Assembly: GCA_020809705.1 (NCBI GenBank)
Contig: CP085826.1
Coordinates: forward strand, 5,208,001 to 5,272,000
Source: Calonectria ilicicola
Lineage: Eukaryota > Ascomycota > Sordariomycetes > Hypocreales > Nectriaceae
Length of the DNA: 64,000 nucleotides
Reading direction: 5' to 3'
Numbering within the stretch: the first letter of the stretch is position 1; each line of letters starts with the position of its first letter. Shown piece by piece: positions 36,201-45,002 of this stretch. A program made the translations under genes and the position numbers. The notes beneath the pieces are model-generated. The model worked only from the letters and a program-made list of their open reading frames with translations, did no database searches and was not told the origin of the DNA.

Positions 36201-37902
36201 CTTCACTTGATGAACCCAAGGGCCCGCCCAAAATCCGTCTATCACCTCAGGAGCTTCTCAAGTATGAGACCGGTCTACTCATCTTCAGGCTTATGGAAGC
36301 CGAGTTGCCAGAGAGCAATACTCTTCTCGAAGTATTTGTTGATGACATGGCCTATCCATCATACACTTCCTCCACTGCCCGAAACAAGCACCACAAGTTT
36401 GAGGAGATTGGTGACTGCCTCATCCGTGAGCTCGACTTCTCTCGATTGACTGTGAAGTGCCGCAAGAAGGGCGATGACGAGGATGACATTATCGCCTCAC
36501 TGACTGGCAACACGCTTGAAACTCTGAGACAATGTCTGGTAAGTAATTGCATTCAACGACGAAGATTGAACGTGAATTAACTAGCCTAACTTAGAACAAC
36601 CCCACGACACTCAAGCTCAAAGGCGAAGATGGCCACACAGCCTCAGTTAAAGTGAGCTTGAAGTATATCCCTGTAAAGATGCAGCTTGACCCCAGCGAGA
36701 GCATGAACAACATGGGCCAACTTCGAGTGGATGTGCTCGACGCCGTCGAGCTGCCAGCAGCTGATCGAAACGGCAAGAGTGATCCCTATTGCAAGTTCGA
36801 GCTCAATGGACAGGAGATATACAAGTCCAAAACTATCAAGAAGACGCTGGAGCCCGTGTGGAACGAGTTCTTTGAGGTTCCGGTCCCGTCGAGAACGGGA
36901 GCAAAGTTCAAAGTCACTGTGTATGACTACGACTTTGCTGACAAACCTGATCTTCTTGGAAGTGCAGACATTAACCTGGAATCTCTAGATCCTTTCCGGC
37001 CCTCGGAGAGCAGGTACATATTGGATGGTAAATCGGGAAGCATCAGGATTCGACTCCTCTTTCGACCTGATTATGTCGTCCGCACTCGACAGGGCACCTC
37101 GACCTTTGCTGGGACATTCTCCTCAGGTCCCGGCCGCATTGTTACAGGTGTCGCAGGTGCTCCTCTCAAGGGAGGCGCGGTGGTGGCTCACGGCGTTGGA
37201 AAGAGCGCATCTTTTGTTCGCCGTGGGTTATTCCGTAAGAAGGATACTATGGACATCACCGAAGAGGACGTTCCTGAGGTTGTAGAGCCACCACCCGCCC
37301 CGGCAACCAATGGTGGACTTGGACTCCGAAGAGCGTCAGGCTTCCAGGATTCAGATACCTCCCCGGTTCGCCCATCAACAAGCAACGGTCATGCACGGAA
37401 CAAGAGCATTGGTGGAGCCTCTGTCCACAGCACTTTACCTGGAGGTGTACCAGGTGGCACTGCCACTTTTACTGTTGTTGGTGCAACAGGATTCCCTCCG
37501 GCATCAGACCTGTACATTTCTATTACTCAGATGTCACCCAAAGAGAAGATTGTCGGGAAGACAAAGCATTTCAAGTCAGGTACGGGCCAGTGGACCTTTG
37601 ACGAGTCTTTCAAGTGCCACTGCACTCCTGATGCGACGTTCAAGGTGGAGGCCAAGGGCGAACACTTGTTTGGCAGCGATGATGATCTTGGCGAGCACGC
37701 CTACTTTGTTGACGAGAGCGGTTCTGGAAATGCCAAAGACCTCACTGTGGGCAGTGGAACTGTAACGATCAAGAGCAACTTCCAGCCTGCAGAGCCATCG
37801 CCATCTTTATTGGCTCCTGAAAGCCCCAAGGCTCACGTTCGACGCAGCTTCCTGAGCAAACGAGAAGGAAGATCCAGCCGGGAGACAACACCGAACCCTT
37901 AG
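33242..37902 (+). CDS. tricalbin-like SMP and multi-C2 protein (ER-plasma membrane tether)
   Basis: 1,497-aa membrane-contact-site protein. Exons 33242-33433, 33493-33799, 33852-36538 and 36595-37902. Residues 1-165 are hydrophilic. A hydrophobic hairpin (about 172-205) would anchor it in the ER. An SMP lipid-transfer domain follows (about 240-430, beginning LEWINSFLVKFWPIYQP). C2 domains start near 450, 593, 731 and 1104, and a divergent C2-like module starts near 1350. The C2 domains near 731 (GKSDPYARV, DTEKVGKD) and 1104 (ADRNGKSDPYCKF, YDYDFADKPD) keep Asp-rich calcium loops; the one near 593 has Asn instead of the second Asp (LNPYAV). An acidic Lys/Glu run and a Ser/Pro-rich linker separate the third and fourth C2. 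Length and order match yeast Tcb proteins. Confidence 0.95.
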
Positions 37903-38822
37903 AATGGGTCACCAAACGGAAGAGTAATGAGGGGAGTATGATGCAAGCCGTTGACCCATTCAATTATCATATGCCTGGGACAGTTGGGAAATCCCAAGTG
38001 GACGTTCATTTTAGTTTATTTTAGTTTATGGATTGTTATGACATTGCGTGCGGGGGAGATGGTTTCATTTCACAGTGTCCGATTTGGGACTGGGCAAAAG
38101 GAGAGATTGTGGTGTGGGAGCAGCCAAAGTTATCATAATACGCGTCTTCAAAGTCCTTTGTCTTGGGTTCTGGGTTTTCTTTGTCGGAGCAAGGGGCAAT
38201 GATGGATTGAGGATAGGAGTGGACAGAGCAAGCAGATAGCTAATGAAATGAATTGAATTCTGAATCTTTAAAAAGAAAATTGAATAAATGAATAAATAAA
38301 GCATGAAAAGCCCATTTTGTGAAAGCAGTGATGTGGTGGTACACATTGAGATCCTATCAGCCCTGCTGGGTCAACTAACTATGGAAAAATGTAAGAATGT
38401 CCCTTGGCAGATGGGTGCCTTAAATACCAGGCAGAGACACGGGGGCATCCACTCAGGCACGGCCCATGCGTCGCCAGCTGGCAGTAGCCTTGGGTGGGCG
38501 AGGTATGGCAGTGAGTGGTGGGTGGTACGTACTCACAAGGATGGCAAGCTCTGTGACGCGCGAGACGGAAGCTGCCTGGGTTGGTTCAGAGCCTCAGTGG
38601 AAGAGAGAGCTTCCACTCCACATCAACCATCAACACCACCTTGACGACGGCATTTACGGCTCCATCGCAACCTCGCCTCAGAGCGCACGCATCACCTGAG
38701 AATACATCGACTTTCTGGAATTCCTTGTCCTGCTCTCAATCCAAGCAGGGCGTAGTAGCAGCGACTATCGTCATCGACGGAAAACCATCCACACATCCTC
38801 GTCGTCCTTCTCATAACCCAGC
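37903..38822. other. gene-free region, tricalbin 3' end / proteasome promoter
   Basis: About 0.9 kb. The tricalbin 3' untranslated region is T/A-rich with a TTTTAGTTTA tandem near 38010-38030. The proteasome subunit promoter and leader occupy the last 400 bp. Nothing else was recognised. Confidence 0.5.
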
Positions 38823-39742
38823 ATGGATTCCCTCGTGGCAAAATACAGCCGTCCTACCTTTGAGCAGGATGAGCAGAACAACATCTTCGAGGAGCAGGAG
38901 CAGCTCCTAGACCCCACCGCCAGCCTCTCGGTCAAGTTTGCCATGCCCCCCGTTGCTCAGGTTGGTCTTGACTAAAGCACCCCTCGTTACGTCTGCACAC
39001 CGTCACTAATGGACACTCCCAGCCTTCGTCATGGCTCCGCGCTGCAACCGATGACCGATCCAACCCCAACTGCCCTATCAAGATTGCCCACGGAACCACC
39101 ACACTCGCCTTCCGATTCCAGGGCGGCATCATTGTCGCTACCGATTCCCGAGCCACTGCCGGAAACTGGATCGCTTCCCAGACGGTCAAGAAGGTCATTG
39201 AGATCAACAGCGTCCTTCTGGGTACCCTGGCTGGTGGTGCTGCGGATTGTCAATACTGGCTTGCCTGGCTCGGCATGCAGTGCCGCCTCCACGAGCTCCG
39301 ACACAAGCGCCGCATCAGCGTTGCCGCCGCCAGCAAGATCCTCGCCAACCTCGTCTACAGCTACAAGGGAATGGGTCTGAGCATGGGAACCATGTGTGCC
39401 GGTGTCACCCCCGAGGAGGGACCTGCTCTGTACTACGTCGACAGCGATGGCACCCGTCTCGCTGGCAACCTATTCTGTGTCGGTTCTGGTCAGACTTTTG
39501 CTTATGGTGTCCTGGACGCCGAATACAAGTACGATCTGTCAGATGAAGATGCTCTAGAGCTTGGTCGACGAAGTATCCTGGCTGCCACCCACCGAGATGC
39601 CTACTCTGGTGGTTTCATCAACCTCTACCACATCAAGGAGGAGGGCTGGACCCACCACGGCTTCAACGACACCAACCCCATCTTCTGGAAGACAAAGCTC
39701 GAGAAGGGCGAGTTCACCAACGTTACGAGCAACTTGGAATAG
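38823..39742 (+). CDS. PRE2: proteasome subunit beta type-5 (chymotrypsin-like)
   Basis: Catalytic subunit of the 20S core particle. Exons 38823-38960 and 39023-39742 give 285 aa. The propeptide is about 70 residues and is cut at the Gly-Thr bond in [10 protein letters not shown], making Thr71 the N-terminal nucleophile. In mature numbering Asp17 ([12 protein letters not shown]) and Lys33 (QTVKK) are present. Conserved runs include [50 protein letters not shown] and [15 protein letters not shown], all diagnostic of beta5. One short intron lies in the propeptide region. I am confident of the identity. Confidence 0.97.
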
Positions 39743-40134
39743 ATTTGAGACATGCAGAAATGGTTATTTGAGCATTAGAAGATGGCATCAGGGCATACAA
39801 GGAACAGGCGGCGCAGCTGAAGAAGAAAGCGGTTTCTTGTATCGGTCACAGTGCATGGCCGGTTCTAGTAGCCCACTAAATCAAGATGGGCTATGTAATT
39901 TGTACAATAGAGATTTTCTCTTAAAAACAAGCCATCAGATGCCATTAATTCTTCGTGAATCGTTCGTGTCGTACAAATGTAGTGTACAGTATAGTGTACA
40001 AAGGGTTGTTGGTAGTATACAAGCTCGTCGACTGGACGAGGCTCTTGAGAGTAAGAAAGGATATTGTGACGAAGTGCTCTCTCCCTCCTTCCCTCTCTCT
40101 CTATTTCTCCCGTAAATGGACATCAATTTTGCCA
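39743..40134. terminator. convergent 3' region, PRE2 / QRI7
   Basis: 392-bp gap between convergent genes, presumably holding both 3' ends. A CT-rich run (40078-40110) lies just past the QRI7 stop. No gene is seen here. Confidence 0.35.
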
Positions 40135-41541
40135 TTATTCCCTGGGCTCTTTCTTGATCCATCCATCCACTCCCAAGATCCCTTCCCCTTGCTCAGGGTC
40201 CATTGGCCACCGACCAATGCTCGTAACATTCAACTCGGTTTCATACCCCGCCTTGAACATCTCCATGCCCGTCCACGCAATCATGGCGGCGTTGTCGGTG
40301 CACAGCTCAACGGGGGGCGCGACAATAGTAAAGTCACCAAAGCCGCGGGCCGCCAGCGTGCGCCGCAGCATATGCATCAGGAACTTGTTGCTGGCGACGC
40401 CGCCGGCCACGACGAGGGTGCGGGCACGGCACAGCTCGGGCTTGTCCTCGAGGGCGATGCACAGGCGGCCCGCCAGGTGTGTGAAAGCGGCCATCATTGT
40501 GTGCTGGGCCAGCGCGCGGCGCTCGGAAACCGGCATGGTCGGATTCGCGGCGGCGATGTTGTGCACATCGGTGTAGATGCTGCTGAAGGAGAAGGCGAGC
40601 TTGCGCGACTGGCGGAATGGCAGCGGGACGCTCCACGAGTAGCCCGTGGGCGAGGGCGTCATCTCGGCGGCGCGGGAGGCGGGCGGGGTGAATACGGCGT
40701 CGTAGTCGGAGGTCGAGTTGGAGCCGGGGGGGAAGGCGAAGGCCTCGAGCAGCCGGCCGTACATGACGTGGTCGCTGGCCTCGAAGATGTCGGCGGGCAG
40801 GATATCGCGGGCCGTCTGATCGAGCAGGTTTCCCACGGCGATGTCGCCCGATGTGGCGACGAGGGAGTGCTCCGTGAGGCCGGCCGAGTGCACCAGCTGC
40901 GTGTGGCCGCCCGACACGAGCAGCGAGAGGAACGGGAACTCGGGTCCTGTGAACCGACTCTCGCCATCGACTTCTTCTTCCTCGCCCATGCTCATCCCCA
41001 GCGCCCTCACCAGCCGCGGCGTCAGCGCATGCGCCTGCATGTGGTGCACACCAACCAGCGGCACACCCCACGCAACGGCCAGTCCCTTTGCCATGTCCAG
41101 CCCGATGCCCAGATTGGAGCGCATTCCCGGTCCGCGGGTCACAGAGATGAAGTCAGGAACCTGCTTGCGCGTGCCGTCTTCCGCGAAGCAAGTCCTAGGG
41201 CGGCGGCTCTCCTCCTCAGCGGCGCCGGGACCAGAGACATCATCTGCTGCGTCTGGCAGGGCCGCCAGAGCCCGCTGGACGAGGGGCGCGAGTGCGACGC
41301 TGTGGCCCTTGACAGCGACGAGCGGGTGGATTCCGCGGAACGGGCGATTGTCGGAGGATATGCGCTCGTTGAAGAGCAGCTCGGTCGACCGCGGTGTATG
41401 TCGCAAGACGGCCACGCCCGTATCGTCGCACGAGGTTTCGATAGCCAGCGTCACCAGGTTCCGGCCCGGGCGGGCGAGCGGCCTACCGCCGCGCAGGCTC
41501 GAGAGGGGCCGCCGGGGTAGACATTGGCGCAATGGAGGCAT
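40135..41541 (-). CDS. QRI7: mitochondrial tRNA t6A threonylcarbamoyltransferase (Qri7/OSGEPL1)
   Basis: Kae1/TsaD-family enzyme that transfers threonylcarbamoyl to A37 of ANN-decoding tRNAs in mitochondria. Intronless, 468 aa. The first 28 residues are rich in Arg, Leu and Ser with no acidic residue, consistent with a mitochondrial presequence. Then comes the family start TLAIETSCDDTGVAV. The metal-binding His pair is in HMQAH (about 167-171). The ATP-binding and core motifs are LLVSGGHTQLV, VVAGGVASNKFL and CTDNAAMIAWTGMEM. An acidic loop (GEEEEVDGE) and an Asp/Arg-rich loop (about 98-125) are insertions relative to bacterial TsaD. The gene is unusually GC-rich, which opens long but meaningless antisense frames. 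Confidence 0.95.
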   Translation of the reverse strand: MPPLRQCLPRRPLSSLRGGRPLARPGRNLVTLAIETSCDDTGVAVLRHTPRSTELLFNERISSDNRPFRGIHPLVAVKGHSVALAPLVQRALAALPDAADDVSGPGAAEEESRRPRTCFAEDGTRKQVPDFISVTRGPGMRSNLGIGLDMAKGLAVAWGVPLVGVHHMQAHALTPRLVRALGMSMGEEEEVDGESRFTGPEFPFLSLLVSGGHTQLVHSAGLTEHSLVATSGDIAVGNLLDQTARDILPADIFEASDHVMYGRLLEAFAFPPGSNSTSDYDAVFTPPASRAAEMTPSPTGYSWSVPLPFRQSRKLAFSFSSIYTDVHNIAAANPTMPVSERRALAQHTMMAAFTHLAGRLCIALEDKPELCRARTLVVAGGVASNKFLMHMLRRTLAARGFGDFTIVAPPVELCTDNAAMIAWTGMEMFKAGYETELNVTSIGRWPMDPEQGEGILGVDGWIKKEPRE

Positions 41542-41936
41542 GAAAGGGGGGCCGCAGCCGGGTTCGGAAATACAGCGTGCGTGGTGAATTGGCGAGATTC
41601 GGTCAGTCGTCGTGGGGTTGGTTTGGGAAGTGGTGTTGAAAACTTGACCAGGGTCTTTAAAAAATCCGGGGAATTTTCAGGCCCATGGCGGCACGCACGG
41701 CGCGGCCCCACAAGCCGGTGGTGTTGTCGAAAGGGCATCATCACCATCACCATCACCACCATCATCAAGGCACAGACGGGCAAACGAAATATCTTAGGAT
41801 ACACACTCAATTTATTGTGTCTAAAATACAATTTCTCGCTCCATTTTATGTTGGAAAAACCAAAATCCACAACGCCCCATTACATGCACCAAAAACAAGA
41901 AGAAAAAAATGCTACATGCCGTCTGCACATCATTAT
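41542..41936. other. short gene-free gap before QRI7
   Basis: 395-bp gap between two minus-strand genes, containing the QRI7 promoter and the 3' end of the membrane glycoprotein gene. The part near 41780-41936 is AT-rich. A CAT/CAC repeat is listed separately. Confidence 0.45.
41736..41767. repeat. (CAT/CAC)n microsatellite
   Basis: About 32 bp of CAT and CAC triplets upstream of QRI7. It would read as poly-His on the plus strand, but no gene runs in that direction here. Confidence 0.85.
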
Positions 41937-44900
41937 CTATGATTTTGAAAGCTCCACCCAATTCACCCATTGACACTTGCAGCCGCCTGTGCCGCCGTCA
42001 AAGCCTCCATACTTTGCATCGCCGCGGGACCGTTTGTTAATCCAGGTCCCGCCGACATCCATCTTGTTCGCAAGCAGCCTCGGGTCGCTCTGGTTCAGTT
42101 GCTGTCGGTCATCCATTGGCCACGCCCACACAAACTTGTCCGTTGGGTTGCCGCCATGCGTGTCCAGCGTCACCGTCACCGGGTAGGGCATCGTGCCTGG
42201 GCGGATAAGCCTCGAGTTGCCGTCAATGCTCTTCTGTCCTTCCGAGGACAGCAGGGTTGAGGTGTTGGATGAAAGAGTCTTTGTCCAAATTTGGACAAGA
42301 ACTCGAGTTTGACTCCACGTTGTGAGAAAGTCGGCCTCGGTCTCACGGCAGCCACCATTCTCGTCCAAAGGAACGTCCTCGTCAGTCTTGTTCAGAACTG
42401 TGATGGATTTCAGGAAAATGGTTCGTTTGAAGTAGCTGTAGAAGCCGTAGTGTTCAGTGGGGAGACCACGGTCGTAAAGTCGAACCGGCTGCTGGCTGGG
42501 CGTAGGAAGCATCACTGCTGGTTTTGGCGTGCCATCCGAGTTCAAGTCGGGAGAAGGTAGCACGTTTGTGAGACTAATGTTGAGATCATCCGAGGCTCTC
42601 TTGACCAGCTGGCTTTCGTCAACGCCATCAAGAGAATCAAGAAGGCTGATGTAGAATGGCGTCGCTTCACCCGCTTTTTCATCCGACTTGACACCATCCG
42701 TCGTGTTGCCCAAGAACCATTCCTCCTTAAACTCGGGTGCATCCGGGTTTGGGTTAAAAGTCTGAGCAGCTCGCCCTCTAATCAGATTGCCGGCGTATGC
42801 GGCTCCTCCAAGGCTTCTTTTAGGGACGGGCGTAGGTGGAGTGCCATCGGAGACATTCCAATTGTTGCTTGAGCTATTATCCCACTGAATCTGCATAATG
42901 ACCGTTGGCTGGTTTGGCTTGTAAGGAGAAACGGAATCTTGCTGCTCCTTAGGCAGTGAGCAACTCCACATGGTCGAAGGCTCTGTGCATCCGCTCTTGG
43001 AGACAGAATTATCAGGACCAACTACAGTCATGACCCCTGTGGGCATAGCAGGAAAGTCTGTCAGGTTGACCCAAATCGATTGAACATCCTGGGTATGGTG
43101 AGGCCTTGTCAACACCACGCCCAAAACAATACCAAGGATCAACAGGAGAAGGAGAATGCCCAGAATGATCATCCAGACCCTCCTTCGCTTGCGTCCCTCT
43201 CGCCCAGTTCGACCAAAACAACCCTTCTTAGGGATACAGCTCCTACCCCTCCAAAAGCCACCAGCTTTCCGTGCCATCACCTCTTCTTTTTCGTGGCGTC
43301 GTCTTCGTCGTTCAATTCGTGACATTTCTCCAGATGTCTCATGAGAATGCTCCTGTGGTACATAAGTTCCCACCGCTCGGGGAGGAAGAGGCATGTTTCC
43401 ATGCGGCCCGGGCGTCAGGGGTATATCAGTCATTTGTGTAGCTCCTTGTGAAGTCATAGTAGCCGAAAGGCCAGGTGAAACCGGGCCAGGAGATGGTGGA
43501 CATTGGGTGTGAAGGGGATGACCAGGAGGGAAAACAGCCCGGTACCTAACCGGAACTATACCCTCTTGGCTTTCCTGCCTTTCACGTCTCTCTTGCGATT
43601 CTTGTGCTTCCCGTGCCTGCTGTCTGTTTGGAGGAGAATATGGCGGCGGTTGCTCGATGTGGACTTCTTGAGGTTCATGAGTCACATCAGTAATCACGAT
43701 GCGAGGCTTCTCTGAAATAGGAAATTCATGGACGAGAGCAGGAGTGGTAGCTGTTGAAGGCCCAGGCTCATCCACCATGGTAGTGGTCTCTGAACGTGTC
43801 GACTGGGGCCGACGTGGGAAGGGTTCCTTGACTACAGGGGTTTGGAACGGCGCTGAATACACACTTGGTGAAAGGTATTGCGTCGTTTGCGCGGGCTTGG
43901 GCTCTGGGACAGCCCACCATTCTTCTTGATCCCCTCTCGGTGAATCCACTCTTTGTTTGCGCGAGGCAAACGAAAAGCTCTTGTCCATGAAAGGAGTGAC
44001 CACATGATCCCACCAGCCATGAGACCTAGAAAGCGCACTGTCGGGAGTAAGTACAGACCCTTTTGCCTTGGTATGTTTCAGCGGGCTGGGAATGCCATCC
44101 TCCTCGAAGAGGGTACAAGGCGTTCCTGATTCCTCATCTTCCACGCCATTTCGGCTCAAGTCAAGGCTGACAAGTTTTCGATTCTGTGCCTTTTTAAAGT
44201 TGGCGGGCACGGCTGGTACAGGCGGCACATGCTCAGTTGGTGAGCGGGCTCCACCGATGGGAGACGGCATATGGGAATAGACAGTCGATGCATACCGGAT
44301 TGTAGAAAAAGATGAGGCCGTGTCTGGAGTGTCTGGGGACCAAACAGACTTTTGCTGAGGCGGGGGGTGCTGGTTAACCTGAATGGTAGGGAGCTGGCGA
44401 GTGTCATAGAGCATTTGCGGAGTGGTGGCCGTTTGAGGCGTTACACCACGGTTAGTCATGTCCTCAGAAGGAATAGAGATTCCAATGACAATGGGTCGGT
44501 CTTCGGGAGAGAGATTTTGGTCGGGACTGCGGGCAGACTGCTGCTGAGGCGAGGCTGAGGCCGGGCTCAGTCCCTTGTTCCTCTTGAGCCAGTTCCAGTT
44601 GCCTACTGAGGCTGAGTTGGGCTCTCCTTCAAGAGCTCTCAACGCAGCAGCGTCCACAAATTTAACCGGCCGGCCATCGGGGGTACGCAGCTGCTGGGTT
44701 TGGCGCCGGAAGGCAGTCATGTCAGTTATCACCTTGATGCCTGCCCTGGCATTCTGAGCCTTTTGTCGATGTCGCGACTTCAGCCGCCTGATTCTCATGC
44801 CGGAATTTCTCGAGGCTCTGTGTCCCAAGTTCCTCGATACTCTGACGGAGTTCCTCTGCGGGGGAGGGATGCCGATCAAGACCTGCTCGCCGGCATCGAT

Positions 44901-45002
44901 GGGGGTAATGGGCTCATCATCATCCCAGTCTTCCCAATCCTCTCGTCCCGGCTCTCGAGAAGCAGTGTATGGAGGAGGGTTCGGTGGGATAACAGCAGCC
45001 AT
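41937..45002 (-). CDS. large single-pass membrane glycoprotein of unknown function
   Basis: Intronless 1,021-aa protein with no domain that I recognise. Residues 1-600 are hydrophilic, Pro/Ser/Gln-rich and likely disordered, with a basic patch near 60-85 and a basic run just before the membrane. A single transmembrane helix lies at about 608-632 (WMIILGILLLLLILGIVLG), followed by about 390 residues with many N-glycosylation sequons (NLT, NSS, NVS, NTT, NIS, NKT, NTS, NQS). A short N-terminal cytosolic signal and no signal peptide suggest type II or stop-transfer topology with the C-terminal domain outside or luminal. It is upstream of QRI7 on the same strand, so fused gene models could wrongly pass on a glycoprotease label. 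I cannot assign a function. Confidence 0.85.
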   Translation of the reverse strand: MAAVIPPNPPPYTASREPGREDWEDWDDDEPITPIDAGEQVLIGIPPPQRNSVRVSRNLGHRASRNSGMRIRRLKSRHRQKAQNARAGIKVITDMTAFRRQTQQLRTPDGRPVKFVDAAALRALEGEPNSASVGNWNWLKRNKGLSPASASPQQQSARSPDQNLSPEDRPIVIGISIPSEDMTNRGVTPQTATTPQMLYDTRQLPTIQVNQHPPPQQKSVWSPDTPDTASSFSTIRYASTVYSHMPSPIGGARSPTEHVPPVPAVPANFKKAQNRKLVSLDLSRNGVEDEESGTPCTLFEEDGIPSPLKHTKAKGSVLTPDSALSRSHGWWDHVVTPFMDKSFSFASRKQRVDSPRGDQEEWWAVPEPKPAQTTQYLSPSVYSAPFQTPVVKEPFPRRPQSTRSETTTMVDEPGPSTATTPALVHEFPISEKPRIVITDVTHEPQEVHIEQPPPYSPPNRQQAREAQESQERRERQESQEGIVPVRYRAVFPPGHPLHTQCPPSPGPVSPGLSATMTSQGATQMTDIPLTPGPHGNMPLPPRAVGTYVPQEHSHETSGEMSRIERRRRRHEKEEVMARKAGGFWRGRSCIPKKGCFGRTGREGRKRRRVWMIILGILLLLLILGIVLGVVLTRPHHTQDVQSIWVNLTDFPAMPTGVMTVVGPDNSVSKSGCTEPSTMWSCSLPKEQQDSVSPYKPNQPTVIMQIQWDNSSSNNWNVSDGTPPTPVPKRSLGGAAYAGNLIRGRAAQTFNPNPDAPEFKEEWFLGNTTDGVKSDEKAGEATPFYISLLDSLDGVDESQLVKRASDDLNISLTNVLPSPDLNSDGTPKPAVMLPTPSQQPVRLYDRGLPTEHYGFYSYFKRTIFLKSITVLNKTDEDVPLDENGGCRETEADFLTTWSQTRVLVQIWTKTLSSNTSTLLSSEGQKSIDGNSRLIRPGTMPYPVTVTLDTHGGNPTDKFVWAWPMDDRQQLNQSDPRLLANKMDVGGTWINKRSRGDAKYGGFDGGTGGCKCQWVNWVELSKS

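Noticed and set aside
39955..41520. 521-codon plus-strand frame over QRI7
   Set aside because: Product of high GC content; His/Arg/Gly-rich nonsense opposite a clear Qri7 enzyme.
41685..41942. Plus-strand frame with a poly-His run
   Set aside because: The His run is a CAT/CAC microsatellite in a promoter gap; the rest has no protein features.
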